A stretch of 64,000 nucleotides of DNA from Gigantopelta aegis. Lineage: Eukaryota; Mollusca; Gastropoda; Neomphalida; Peltospiridae. Positions 25,479-36,514 of the stretch are shown here, piece by piece (the stretch's first letter is position 1; each line of letters starts with the position of its first letter). Below the pieces are notes generated by a model. It ran no database searches. It was not told where the DNA came from and saw nothing but the letters and a program-made list of their open reading frames with translations. Made by a program: the position numbers and the translations under genes. The stretch spans positions 72,891,856 through 72,955,855 of the forward strand of contig NC_054702.1 of assembly GCF_016097555.1 (NCBI RefSeq), written 5' to 3'.

Positions 25479-25495
25479 TATTTTTTTTTTTTTCA
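25479..25495 (+). terminator. Pol III terminator of tRNA-Pro
   Basis: A T run directly after the mature 3' end, far longer than the four T residues usually needed. Confidence 0.85.
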
Positions 25496-25777
25496 CTTGA
25501 AATAGTTTTTCTGCAATACATTAATACATTAATCAATGTCACATAGATTATATAGCTAAAATTTTACGAGTTTTATTTTCTCTTTAACGTCTACAAATTT
25601 TTGTATTCTTATAAACTAATAAAAATAATAACAAAAAACTACAACGAAACCCCATCTCTGTTTGACAACTAAACAGTTTCAACTCCAACAGATATTTATT
25701 CGGTACTATTAAGTGTCATACATACCGATAATTGTTGTGAAGAAGCAACCCGCTAGCGCTACAATGGCTACTCTTTA

Positions 25778-26046
25778 TTTGTTTTGTTTAACGACACCAC
25801 TAGAGCTATTAGATGTCAAACATTTGGTAATTTTGACAAATAGTCTTTGAGAAAAAAACATTTTTGTTTTCAAGTAGAAGCAGGGAATCGGTTATATGCA
25901 CCATCCCACAAACAGAATAGCAAATTCCACGGCCTTGATATAACAGTCGTGGTGCACTGGCTGGATCAAGAAATAGTCCAATGGGGGTCGAACATAGACC
26001 GACCAAGCATCAGGCGAGCGCTTTACCACTGGACTATGCCCCGCCC
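25778..26046 (-). mobile_element. SINE, head I + tail A
   Basis: The minus strand reads GGGCGGGGCATAGTCCAGTG (head), then CCACGACTGTTATATCAAGG (core) and GTGTCGTTAAACAAAACAAA (tail). Small internal deletions are present in the head region. Confidence 0.9.
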
Positions 26047-26159
26047 TGGGCTACTCATTTGATTAACACTGTATAATAGCAGCAGAAGGTCTTTTAACTG
26101 CACGTTCGGATTCCATGACCTTAGTTTATACCAGGAGTGTAGTAATACAAAATAACACA

Positions 26160-26410
26160 CTTACCACAAAACACGCCCAAAACAAAACCATCCAACAGAA
26201 AAACCAATAAAAATAACAGCAAAAAAAGAACACCCCCCCCCAACCCCCGCAAAAAACAACAAAACCCCCCCCCAAAAAAAAAAAAAAACCCAACCAACCA
26301 TAAAACAATAAACAACAATAACAACAGACACCACCCAACCCCACAAAAAACAACAACAACAAAACAAACAAACCCACAAACAAAAATATATACCTCCATC
26401 CCCCCGAAAA
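26160..26410. repeat. A/C-only low-complexity tract
   Basis: The + strand is nearly free of G and consists of A runs, C runs and CAA repeats. The Phe/Gly/Val-rich minus-strand frames are artefacts. Confidence 0.9.
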
Positions 26411-26545
26411 AAAGCGTCCAGTGAAGTTTTATTTTGACCATGACTTGATATAAATTGACCTATATTGCAATGCAAACTCTTGTCAACACCAAACTTATAA
26501 TCAGTTAACAAACATCATACGTGTATTTATATATCAGACGATGTC

Positions 26546-26653
26546 TGTGTATTTGCAGACTTATTTCATCTGGCAACACATGTACGTGCCAGAGAGTTCC
26601 TGCCTTGCTGATTTACACGCAGTCGGATGAAATCGGACTAATTGTTTGCGTCA
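26546..26653. repeat. duplicated segment, copy 1 (partner 30441-30548)
   Basis: The shared order is GCAGACTTATTTCATCTGGC, GTGCCAGAGAGTTCCTGCC, GATTTACACGCAG and GACTAATTGTTTGCGTCA. The copies differ by substitutions and small gaps. It looks like the remains of a local duplication in the tRNA-Pro region. Confidence 0.7.
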
Positions 26654-26743
26654 ACCCAATATTTATTTAATCCATCTCCCGAAGTTTGGACGATAGAAAT
26701 AACCTGCAAAATAATAATTCTTATGTTTCATAGCCAGCTTCAA

Positions 26744-26951
26744 GAGACGGGATCTAGCTCAGTCGACAGAGCGCTCGTCTAAGGTGAACCTCTTCGGTGA
26801 ACCCCTTCTCTGATTTTAGTTTGACCCGTTCCAACCAGTGGTATATCAAAGGTCGTGGTATGTTTGTCCTGTTTGTTGGAAAGTGTCCAATGCATACTGA
26901 TATAAAAGATCCATTGCTGCTAACGGGGAAATGTAAAGAGTTTCTTCTAAA
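26744..26951 (+). mobile_element. SINE, head III, tail lost
   Basis: The tRNA-like head is ACGGGATCTAGCTCAGTCGA and AGAGCGCTCGTCTAAGGTGA. A shortened core follows (CCAGTGGTATATCAAAGGTC, ATCCATTGCTGCTAACGGGG). It abuts a minus-strand tail fragment. Confidence 0.8.
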
Positions 26952-27035
26952 ATTGTTTTGTTTAACGACACCACTAGAGCACATTGATTTATTAATCATC
27001 TGTTATTGGATATCAAACATTTGGTAAATTTAGAG
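26952..27035 (-). mobile_element. SINE tail A fragment
   Basis: TTGTTTTGTTTAACGACACC and TATTGGATATCAAACATTTG show a minus-strand tail, tail-to-tail with the preceding SINE. It may belong with the minus-strand body at 27283, split by about 247 bp of foreign sequence. Confidence 0.75.
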
Positions 27036-27282
27036 GAGGGTTGTTATTTTAAGTGCTAAAATCAACCTAATTCGTTTTAATTGTATTTGCATGTTATTTT
27101 GTGGTAAGTGTAATAAAAGTTGATGTAGTTAATTTTGTGTTTTCATTTCATCTCTCGCACTAGACCAAAGTGAAACTATCATTATAGTAAACAGCTAATT
27201 TGAAAGCCAGATCAGATATATCGAATCTGGGGAACTGATTAACGACCAGTTGCAGAACTTAGGGGGCCCATTACAGAAATAA

Positions 27283-27452
27283 TACCCGCTACATTTTTCC
27301 ATTGGTACCAAGGGATCTTTTATATACACCATCTCACAGACAGGATTGTGCATACCACGACCTTTGATATACCAGTCGTAGTGCACTGGCTAGGACAAGA
27401 AATAGCCCAATGGGCCCACCGACGGGCGAGAGCTTTACAACTGGACTTAAGA
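27283..27452 (-). mobile_element. SINE core and head remnant
   Basis: CCCGCTACATTTTTCCATTG, ACCACGACCTTTGATATACC and AATGGGCCCACCGACGGG lie in minus-strand order. The head is truncated. Confidence 0.85.
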
Positions 27453-27676
27453 CATTTAGACTCCGTGTTAAAATTTAAACCGATAGTTACTTAATAGGTG
27501 TGTTCAAGTCATTAAGCTCCGTGAGATAATTTGCAGAATAGCCTTAAAGAGTAGAATTATATTAATGCCCATGTTACATATATAACAAGGTTATACTATA
27601 TAGTATTGGCTTCGGATATATCAAATGAAAAGTGTAATTTGAAACGACTTAAGAGCCATATGTGATTTGTTTTATC

Positions 27677-27841
27677 GGCTCTTTGGTCTAGGGGTATAAT
27701 TCTCGCGTTATTTTATTTTTTTAAATTGCTTTAATATATTTTATTTATTGAATGTACATTGTTGAATTTGTAAATAAAAAGATATGATTTTTTTCTCGCT
27801 TTGAGTGCGAGAGGTCTCGGGTTCAAATCCCGGACATGCCC
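27677..27841 (+). pseudogene. tRNA-Pro pseudogene split by a 93-bp insertion
   Basis: The 5' part (GGCTCTTTGGTCTAGGGGTA) runs to the anticodon stem at 27706. The 3' part resumes at 27793 with TTCTCGCTTTGAGTGCGAGA and ends CCGGACATGCCC. The intervening A+T-rich 93 bp has TTCTCGC at both edges (27700-27706 and 27793-27799), which looks like a 7-bp target duplication. It is not at the canonical tRNA intron position (37/38). The acceptor stem is also mismatched, so it is dead as a tRNA. Confidence 0.85.
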
Positions 27842-28228
27842 TATTTACGTTTTTATTAATTGTGTATGAATATAAAAAAATATTAATAATAAACAATATA
27901 TCTGTACGCAAGGATTTTTAACTTTAACTATTTCTGATCGTTTATCAGGTTTTGATGAATGATGAATTCCATAAATACAATGGTAATGGAAGCTGTCATC
28001 TTTGTCACTTAACATAGAGGTGGTTATATATACACGGCGACCGTGTATATAGCCTCGGCTACTGAGGGCTGGCTATCTACATGATGGTCGTATTGTTTTA
28101 AAGGAAAACCCAGTGTGAGCCCACCACAACCAATTTAAACTTTCCCGTGCTAAATCTATATTGCAGATCTTCTGTGTCTACACTTTTGTAAACTGTAAAC
28201 TGCAATGACAAGAAAATCATATTTGTTT
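27842..28228. other. no gene recognised
   Basis: Unique-looking sequence with a short inverted-repeat-like ACACGGCGACCGTGT near 28032. Confidence 0.5.
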
Positions 28229-28245
28229 ATTAACAGTGTCAAATT

Positions 28246-28461
28246 TCTCGCTCTAACCAGTGCACCACGACAGGTATATCAAAGGTATGTGCTATCCTTT
28301 GTGGGATGGTGCATATAACATACCCCTTGCTACTAATGAAAATATGTAGCGGGTTTCCTCTCTAAGACTATATGTCAAAATTACTAAATGTTTGACATCC
28401 AATAGCCGATGATTATTAAATCAATGTGCTCTAGTGGTGTCGTTAAACAAAACAAAAAGTA
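28246..28461 (+). mobile_element. 5'-truncated SINE with perfect 17-bp target duplication
   Basis: It starts mid-core (CTAACCAGTGCACCACGACA) and runs through a complete A tail (GTGTCGTTAAACAAAACAAA). The direct repeat ATTAACAGTGTCAAATT occurs at 28229-28245 and 28462-28478. The element therefore lost its head at insertion, as expected for incomplete LINE-type reverse transcription, and not by later deletion. Confidence 0.93.
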
Positions 28462-28842
28462 ATTAACAGTGTCAAATTCCAACACATTATTTATATCAGA
28501 TATCTTTTACAAACACACTCTGATACCATGGTCGGGTGTGGCCACCGGTAATATAAATGATAAAGGAGATTAAGTCATATATATTTTAGGTTATATCACC
28601 CCACCAAAGAAACTATTTATATTCTGTTATATGTATATATACATGTATATCAGTTATATGTTTTTCCTTCGGAATGAATACATCTGTAAGTCAATGAAAT
28701 ATATCCCTTTTTAAAGAAATTGAATGCAGAAGAAGAAGAAGAATGCAATATATGCTGAAACTTAATTGTGCCGAGGGGACTATCGAAGTTTTCATTGTGA
28801 TAGTTCACTTGACGTTTTGAACACGTCAAAGGGAGAAAGAGA

Positions 28843-29538
28843 TGTTTTAGTTAACAACGCACTCATCACATTTTAAATTAATTACTGTTGTATGTCGTCG
28901 GACATATGGTTAAGGGCCACACCTATAACAAAAGAGGAAACCCGCTACCGCCGCGCAATGGGCAACACTTCCCGATTAGCAACAAGGGGTATTCCACAGA
29001 CAGGATAGTATATACCACGGCCTTTGTTACGCCAGAACGAGAAATAGCCTAGAGGGTCCATTGACGGGGATCGACCCTACACCGGCAGTGCATCAGGCAA
29101 AAGAAAGAAAGAAAGAAAGAAATGTTTTATTTAACGACGCACTCAACACATTTTATTTACGGTTATATGGCGTCAGACATATGGTTAAGGACCACCAGAT
29201 TTTAAGAGGAAACCCGCTGTCGCCACTACATGGGCTACTCTTTCCGATTAGCAGCAAGGGATCTTTTATTTGCGCTTCCCACAGGCAGGATAGCACAAAC
29301 CATGGCCTTTGTTGAACCAGTTATGGATCACTGGTCGGTGCAAGTGGTTTACACCTACCCATTGAGCCTTGCGGACCACTCACTCAGGGTTTGGAGTCGG
29401 TATCTGGATTAAAAATCCCATGCCTCGACTGGGATCCGAACCCAGTACCTACCAGCCTGGAGACCGATGGCCTAACCACTACGCCACCGAGACCGGTGCA
29501 TCAGGCAAGCGCTTTACCACTGGGCTACGTTCCGCCCC
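28843..29538 (-). mobile_element. SINE, head I + tail B, interrupted by another SINE
   Basis: The minus-strand outer element has its tail at 28843 (GATGTTTTAGTTAACAACGC, TCGGACATATGGTTAAGGGC). Its head resumes after the inner insertion (GCGCTTTACCACTGGGCTAC, CGTTCCGCCCC to 29538). Confidence 0.88.
29101..29495 (-). mobile_element. SINE, head II + tail B, nested, 13-bp target duplication
   Basis: The minus strand begins with a tRNA-like head (CCGGTCTCGGTGGCGTAGTG, GGTACTGGGTTCGGATCCCA). It continues through the shared core (CAAAGGCCATGGTTTGTGCT) to tail B (GTTGAGTGCGTCGTTAAATA) and a GAAA/TTTC microsatellite end. GTGCATCAGGCAA flanks it at 29088-29100 and 29496-29508. It interrupts the head of the outer SINE. 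Confidence 0.93.
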
Positions 29539-29782
29539 TTTTGAATACATCATACCTTGATTGATACAAAATCCTATCAACACCAAACACTATAGGTTTT
29601 GCTGTTTTGTTAAATTATTTTATTCCCGAATACATCTCAGAAAATGCATAAAACAATTACATGACATTTTGAACACAATTATGATATCAACTCTAGAAAA
29701 CACCGAAATCATAACCAAATAACAAACATGTTTATATGGACAAGGTTTGATTTTAGAAACATTTTGAGATGCAAATAGTATC

Positions 29783-29854
29783 GGCTCGTTGGTCTAGGGG
29801 TATGATTCTCGCTTTGGGTGCGAGAGGCCCAGGTTTCGAATCCCGAACGAGCCC
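29783..29854 (+). pseudogene. tRNA-Pro (UGG)-like copy with damaged T arm
   Basis: The acceptor (GGCTCGT/ACGAGCC), D arm and anticodon arm (TGG at 29815-29817) are intact. The T stem reads CAGGT against CCCGA, leaving about three mismatches, while the TTCGAAT loop is kept. There is no strong T run immediately after it. Most likely it is a decaying copy, although it could still be transcribed. Confidence 0.75.
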
Positions 29855-30046
29855 TATAGGGTTTGTTGTTTTGTTAAATTACTTTATTCCCGAATACATC
29901 TCTGAAAATGCATAAAACAATTACATGACATTTTGAACACAATTATGATATCAACTCTAGAAAACACCGAAATCATAACCAAATAACAAACATGTTTATA
30001 TGGACAAGGTTTGATTTTAGAAACATTTTGAGATACAAATAGTGTC

Positions 30047-30134
30047 GGCTCGTTGGTCTAGGGGTATGATTCTCGCTTTCGGTGCGAGAGATCCCGGGCG
30101 CCCGAGATCCCGGGTTCGAATCCCGGACGAGCCC
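30047..30134 (+). tRNA. tRNA-Pro-derived copy with UCG (Arg) anticodon and 16-nt insertion
   Basis: The body is that of tRNA-Pro with a perfect acceptor stem and a perfect T arm (CCGGG-TTCGAAT-CCCGG). The anticodon loop is TTTCGGT, so the anticodon is TCG (30079-30081), which would read the Arg codon CGA. Between the anticodon stem and the T arm lie 16 extra bases that repeat GAGATCCCGGG, giving an 88-nt gene with an enlarged variable region. Internal A and B boxes are intact, and TTTT occurs downstream. Whether it is transcribed, processed or charged cannot be seen. A pseudogene is the safer reading; an anticodon-shifted tRNA is the interesting alternative. Confidence 0.5.
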
Positions 30135-30440
30135 TAAATAATTATTTTAGTCTCGACACAATACTCTTTGTTTCCTACCGTTAGCCTATGCTGCCCAAAT
30201 TATACCTTTTCCTGGCGAGATTTGCTCATAATTTCAATTTTAAATTTCTCAAAATTATTTTAATGTTTTGGGTAAGATTCAATGATTTAACTATAGTAGT
30301 AGGGGAAATAAATATCCGCCTGCAAGTGGCTAGAGAAAGTTTCTAGTGTTTTTTTCAGCATCAAATACCTCTTGCCAAAACCATAATCATACACTCGTAA
30401 CCACTTGAAAAGCATTATATTTATAAGTATTACAATATAT
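30135..30440. other. no gene recognised
   Basis: A+T-rich, nothing supported. Confidence 0.5.
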
Positions 30441-30548
30441 CAGTGTATTAGCAGACTTATTTTATCTGACAATGCGTGTACCTGCCAGAGAGCTATTTCT
30501 CGGCGATTACACGCAGCCTGATTAAATCTGACTAATTGTTTGCGTCAG
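30441..30548. repeat. duplicated segment, copy 2 (partner 26546-26653)
   Basis: Homologous to copy 1 over about 108 bp (TAGCAGACTTATTTTATCTG, CTGCCAGAGAGC, GATTACACGCAGCCTGAT). It lies about 0.3 kb after a tRNA-Pro-like copy. Confidence 0.7.
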
Positions 30549-30854
30549 CCACCGTCCTATCTCTGCCGGCGAGGTCGGGCAGCTGGCTCGTTGCGATCTA
30601 GACGCCGCCTGTCGGCCATGGGAGATAACAATGATGCATCATTTGTGTCAAACATCGCAATTAGCGAGTTATCCTATGCTCCACGTGCTCTCTGTGCTAG
30701 CACGGCGGTGACGTCGGTGCGGCACAAACAGTACACGCAGTGATATCATCGGACCTGGCAGCATCGACGTCATGTTGTAATACACAGAGGACAGATACTA
30801 TAACCGATATTATTATTCATAATGCCCAGGAAGATGATATCAATGTCTGGCTGA
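30549..30854. other. G+C-rich patch, no gene recognised
   Basis: CpG-containing stretch (CTGCCGGCGAGGTCGGGCAG and neighbours) with a short open frame of no known family. Could be promoter-like or conserved non-coding DNA. Confidence 0.45.
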
Positions 30855-30940
30855 TATGTGTGTGTGTGTTGTGTGTGTGTGTGTGTGTTGTGTGTTGTGT
30901 GTGCGTGTGTGTGTGTGTGTGTGTGCGCGCGCGCGCGCTC
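30855..30940. repeat. (TG)n microsatellite ending in (CG)n
   Basis: Alternating TG with TTG interruptions, then CGCGCGCGCG. Confidence 0.97.
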
Positions 30941-31207
30941 GTGCATAAATCATGTCAAATTAATATGTGTTGAATTTATTATTCATCTTTATTTTATATT
31001 AGGACAAAGCCGTAATGTCTATAACAGATAACTGCGTATAACACATACAGATATTTATTATTATTAGTATTATTAGTATTATTATAGTAATAAATGGTTA
31101 TGAATGTGAGAGAAAAGCCTTTATGAATGGTAACATTTATTAAAATATACATTTTACACAGCTAATGAAGTTCTTTTTAAAAATATTTTAAAGCTTCATT
31201 TACTATT

Positions 31208-31279
31208 GGCTCGTTGGTCTAGGGGTATGATTCTCGCTTTGGGTGCGAGAGGTCCCGGGTCCGAATCCTAAACGAGCCC
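31208..31279 (+). pseudogene. tRNA-Pro (UGG)-like copy, T arm decayed
   Basis: The acceptor, D and anticodon arms match the intact copies (anticodon TGG at 31240-31242). The T loop is TCCGAAT and the 3' T-stem strand is CCTAA against CCGGG. The B box is therefore damaged. A five-T run follows after CCCAA. It probably no longer yields a stable tRNA. Confidence 0.75.
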
Positions 31280-32327
31280 AATTTTTCTTTTAAGTTATTT
31301 AAATACATTATTCTCGAGTACGTTTAAAATACATAGGTTCAGTAATAAAGCAACAGTACGAAAATTCTATGTCTAAACATATAAAATTATTTCGTTAACG
31401 AACATGCCAGTCTGTCCATACATAAATAACCTCCACTTTAGTTGTCTTTAGTTTACTTGTATCGAATGGTTAAGATTCTAATTTTGAGACATTTAGAACC
31501 TTCTGACATTTTGGTTTGGTTCTATCGTAAGACTGCAATTTTAAGCTCGAGTTCTACAGAAAAATTAACGAGGTCCAAATATATGACACCTTGGCTTCAA
31601 TAAATCACAGCATCGCTCACAGGTCACAAAACTCCCTGTTTTGTTCTTGGAGTTTTTCTCGCTTTTTTATTGTCCAGGTCTGCATTGTTGTTTCTTTGTC
31701 ATGTGAGGCTGTCAACAGTTTACAAACTGAAGGCGATGATTTCCAGTGAGTACGTGCCATGGAAGAAAGCATTGTGAAACAGATCGCGGTATATCTGTGG
31801 GAGAAGGGTCATTTACTAGTGAAATGCGAACCGTCGTCTAATTCGGGCAGGTGCTGAGATGGCCCCAAATCACCTCATTAGACGAGGAAGGAGGGCTTGA
31901 TATAAAACAGACTCTGATTGCACAGATAGATTCTCGTTTGGGGATGTTTTATGTTTCCCGACACTTCCCAAAACGACAGGACTTATCTCCCGTTGACAGT
32001 TGAGTCAGATATCTCGGCAGATAAAGTGATCGGGCCAGTGTTACTTTACCAGACAGCAGAGAAAGAGAGAAAAAAAGATAATCTTATGCGAACCGAAGCA
32101 AACTGACAACGTTAATTTCCAGTAAAAGAGCAATGTTGTAAGAGGACTAGCAGTAGACTTTCAAGAAGTAATTTTAGATGAGATGACGTAGACGTATGAG
32201 CTGGCACTTTACTGGAGGGGTTGCCCTGGATGGATGGGAGGAATTTGATGTGTACATTTTAAATGTCGTTTTATAAAATGAAATTAAAATAACACAGAAG
32301 TCAGACAAAGCAATTACCAACCTATCT
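31280..32327. other. no gene recognised
   Basis: Contains unexplained, moderately complex sequence at about 31700-32050. No gene or repeat assigned. Confidence 0.45.
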
Positions 32328-32535
32328 CACTCCACTGGTCTGGGATCGATCCCCATTGATGGGCTTATTAAGCTATTTTTGGTTTTAGCCAGTGCACCAC
32401 GACTAGCATACCAAAGGACGTAGTATGTACTATCCTGTCTGTCGGATGGTGCATATAAAACATCACTTGCTATTAATGAAAAAATAAGTCTATTTGTCAA
32501 AATTACAAAATCCAATAGCCGATGTCGTTAAACGG
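32328..32535 (+). mobile_element. SINE, head I + tail A, heavily reduced
   Basis: GGTCTGGGATCGATCCCCAT, CCAGTGCACCACGACTAGCA and AATCCAATAGCCGATGTCGT are in + order. The first part of the head and pieces of the tail are missing. Confidence 0.8.
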
Positions 32536-32615
32536 TTAACTTTTACTCTTTGGACCAGTTATTAAATTATTAGGTCCATACTAGTCTAGACAAGCAAACT
32601 ATTAACCTATCTTAA

Positions 32616-32740
32616 AGGGACAGTCCTGAGTTTGCTGCATTATAAGATGTTTCTGACTAATAAAATACTTCTACGATTAAACTTACATATTAAATATATT
32701 TCATCATCTGCAAAATGAATTAATAGTTTCTGATTTTAAA
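32616..32740 (+). mobile_element. piggyBac-like MITE, partial copy
   Basis: It begins after TTAA (32612-32615) with AGGGACAGTCCTGAGTTTGC, follows the 45613 copy through TTAAACTTACATATTAAATA, and then diverges. The far terminus is not found. Confidence 0.7.
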
Positions 32741-33249
32741 AATACAGTGTACACATAAGACACGTTTACAAATAGTTTTCCATGTAACCATTCCACATCG
32801 ATGAATGTTATTAGTATAGTTGTAATGATTACCTGTAAATAAACTTTGTAAATTATGCTGGAGTGTTGTTTTGATTGAGATAAACAATATATTTAAGAAA
32901 ACACGGTGACTATCATATGTGTGTCTGGCTGACGCATTACACTTTAACTGTTCCAACCCCTTTTTGTAAATAACGAAATTAATGCTTTTAGTAAATTTAA
33001 TTTCACTTCATTGCAAAGTGCCATTAAACGTCTTTTACATTTCAAATACCACAGAAAGTCGAAATACACATTTCAAACACTATTCTTCACATTCTGTTAC
33101 TTCAGTTTAAGGTCTTCCGCGATAGTATATACATTATTCCGTCTTGCAAGAAAAACAATACCTCTAGCAGTGTAAGGGAAATAACTCGATTAGCTTATTA
33201 TATATCCCCTTCCTTTTGTCGTTAGAGCTGGGACAGAAATGTCCTCATT
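32741..33249. other. no gene recognised
   Basis: A+T-rich; nothing supported. Confidence 0.5.
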
Positions 33250-33440
33250 GGAAACTGGCCTCTGGGGTGCAGTCGTCAGGCCATCTGCATTGGGGCCTGG
33301 CAGGTTGTGGGTTCACATCCCAGTACCTGCTCCAACACAGAGTGAGGTGTAACAATTCCAAAGAAAGATATATGTTTTGTTGTTTCGTTACTTACACCTA
33401 CTTCTCTCACAATAACTCCCAATAACTAACCATTAACTCT
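33250..33440 (+). mobile_element. SINE family II, interrupted at its 3' end
   Basis: The head reads GGCCTCTGGGGTGCAGTCGT, CAGGCCATCTGCATTGG and a B box GGTTCACATCCC. The body continues CACCTACTTCTCTCACAATA and AACTAACCATTAACTC. A younger SINE is inserted directly after. Confidence 0.75.
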
Positions 33441-33451
33441 TAGTGGAAAGG

Positions 33452-33786
33452 GGGGAGGGGGGCCGGCGTAGCTCAATACTAAAGCGCTCGCTTGATGCGC
33501 GGTCGGTCTAGAATCGACCCCCGTCGGTGGGCCCATTGGGCTATTTCTCGTTCCAGCCAGTGCACCAAGACTGGTATATCAAAGGCTCTGGTATGTACTA
33601 TCCTGTCTGTGGGATAGTGCATACAAAAGATCCTTTGCTGCTAATCGAAAAAGAGTAGCCCATGAAGTGGCGACAGCGTGTTTCATCTCTCAATATCTGT
33701 GTGGTCCTTAACCATATATCCGACGCCATATAACCGTAAATGAAATGTGTTGAGCGCGTCGTTAAATAAAACATTTCCTTCCTTCC
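33452..33786 (+). mobile_element. SINE, head I + tail B, with target duplication
   Basis: The head GGCCGGCGTAGCTCAATACT retains a tRNA-like A box. The core CCAAGACTGGTATATCAAAG and tail B (GTTGAGCGCGTCGTTAAATA, then TTCC repeats) are complete. TAGTGGAAAGG flanks it at 33441-33451 and 33787-33797. Confidence 0.92.
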
Positions 33787-33797
33787 TAGTGGAAAGG

Positions 33798-35049
33798 AGA
33801 CAATCTGTTAAAAACCCCAAAACCTTTACATAAAAATGTACCCCATACGCATCACCCATAAATAATATTTGCACTCCCTTTTATGTAATAATTTCTTCTG
33901 AAATATTTCCAGCACTGTTTATGTAGAGGTTACATTGTACCAAATAATAAAGTTCCGTGTCAAAGTTCGAGATGCACCTGCAAATATTTACGGAGTTAAA
34001 ACGGCCGCGGCTGTGATTGGTAGTAAAGTGTAACATTAATTATTTTTGCAAATAAAATTATTCAATGGCAGTAAACAAATACACTTTTATTTGTTATAGT
34101 TATGCAGTATACACAAAAGGTTAAAACCAGTGCGGGATACACCCAAAAATGGAATTGCGATTTTCTGTATAAATGAAGTTTGCTAATAAAAACATTTTTC
34201 AAAATTTTAAAATTATATATGACCGCCCCACCCCCTCCCTCCCATCCATTTTCTTGCAGGTAGATTAACGGTGATGCTCCACATGTTTTATTGGTGTACT
34301 GCCTGAGTGTGCTGATACACTGCTTATATCCATTTTATCAGTTAACATTATCGGTAATAGGAATTGACTTGGTACACTGGAACCTAGACTATCACCCTTC
34401 AATAGATTGTGTATGTCATTTTCATCCATGCCTCTGTCTGTTCTTTCATATAATAATCTATTTTATCTTGCATTACACCGTGATGGCGTCCATTTTATAT
34501 GTGCTATTGAAATGGAAGGACATCACAAACATGGCTATTTCAGGTATGAATGGATATTCTCATAATAATATTATTCCCAAACCCAATTTAACACAGCGCA
34601 TCGTGTGTTCTTGGTCGCCATGTTGGAATCTGCCAACAGTACATATTTTATGAAATATTTAATAACTACTGTGGACCTTATCAGGCACGGCGGAGCAGTA
34701 GGGGGACTGGGGGACTCTAGCCCCCCCCCCCCCCCCCATATTTCTGAATAAAAAATATTAGTGATAGTAAATCTTAAGGAAAAGATGAATTTTACTTGTT
34801 GAATGCAGGAAATTGCCTTTCAAGACATCTAATTTTCAAACTTTTATGAGGGAGCATACCACAAACTCTCTTGAAACTTTGCTTTGCACCTTCGATCTTA
34901 GTCAGCGGCCCCCCCCCCCCCCCCTCATGATATCTCAAATATCAGAAATATTACAGAACACGTTTTCAATACAAATTATTATATATTAGAGAATATTCGC
35001 ATTTAATTCTTATGGAGTATTATAATCAACATAAGGAACCAATATTTGA
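33798..35049. other. no gene recognised; two poly-C blocks
   Basis: Holds C runs at about 34722-34738 and 34910-34924 bracketing a 180-bp stretch. The plus-strand open frame around 34291-34653 resembles nothing I know. Confidence 0.5.

Positions 35050-35095
<46 letters not shown>
35050..35095. repeat. (ATA)n microsatellite
   Basis: About 15 ATA units. Confidence 0.97.
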
Positions 35096-35262
35096 GTGGT
35101 ATTTAACTTTAAATATCATTATTATTTTAATTATATTTTAATAATTTTCAGGTAACAGTATCAGATGTGTATTGCGAAATCACACACCACTTTCAACTTG
35201 TGAACAATGGTAATCGACCTTAAATAGAGCATTTTCAGATTTCGTATGGTTATATAATTATA

Positions 35263-36043
<781 letters not shown>

Positions 36044-36334
36044 TGCATAACATATATATATATAATATATTCTAATGACAATAAATGTCCGCTATCACGT
36101 ATGTCTTTGGCTATTGTTATTTTATACAGAATATACTAAAAATGGCATTTTCACGCACTTTGATCGTTTTATAAGTGAGCTCAATAATAAAAATACTATT
36201 AGAGTAAAATTTCGAGGTAAAAAATTCGATTCTGTCCTTTCTCTACTATGGTGACTAGTTTTGTGGTTCAATGCTAACCCGACGCCGGTGACATACGCAT
36301 TGTTATGATTTCAGTATTAGATAACAATCGTGTC

Positions 36335-36406
36335 GGCTCGTTGGTCTAGGGGTATGATTCTCGCTTTGGGTGCGAGAGGTCCCGGGTTCGAATCCCGGAC
36401 GAGCCC
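36335..36406 (+). tRNA. tRNA-Pro (UGG), intact
   Basis: Identical in all 72 nt to the copy at 25407-25478. All four stems pair fully, the anticodon is TGG (36367-36369), the discriminator is C, and the A and B boxes are intact. A T6 run begins within ten bases downstream and can end Pol III transcription. Flanks share little with the other copies, so the identity suggests selection or gene conversion and not a very recent block duplication. Confidence 0.97.
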
Positions 36407-36514
36407 AATATTTTTTAGCTTTTTATTTTGTAAAGTATTTATTATGTAAGTAGTCTATTAGAAGGAATGAATAATAGTTTATTTAATGACGTACTCAACA
36501 CATAAATGAAAAAT

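Larger units (their letters stand above)
29591..30134 (+). repeat. 264-bp tandem duplication carrying two tRNA-Pro-like copies
   Basis: Unit 1 (29591-29854) and unit 2 (29855-30134) are nearly identical from TATAGGTTTTGCTGTTTTGT through a long A+T-rich 5' flank (CATGACATTTTGAACACAAT, ATGGACAAGGTTTGATTTTA) to the tRNA-like end. They differ mainly within the tRNA parts. Confidence 0.93.

Noticed and set aside
26121-26511. Hydrophobic minus-strand frames that look like membrane proteins
   Set aside because: The region is an A/C-only low-complexity tract whose complement gives Phe/Gly/Val/Leu.
30540-30743. G+C-rich open frame of 67 codons
   Set aside because: Looks like a CpG-rich patch; no homologous motif recognised, so kept only as an unassigned patch.
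34291-34653. 120-codon frame rich in hydrophobic and aromatic residues
   Set aside because: No ATG-based start of conviction, no domain, no splice context; probably chance.
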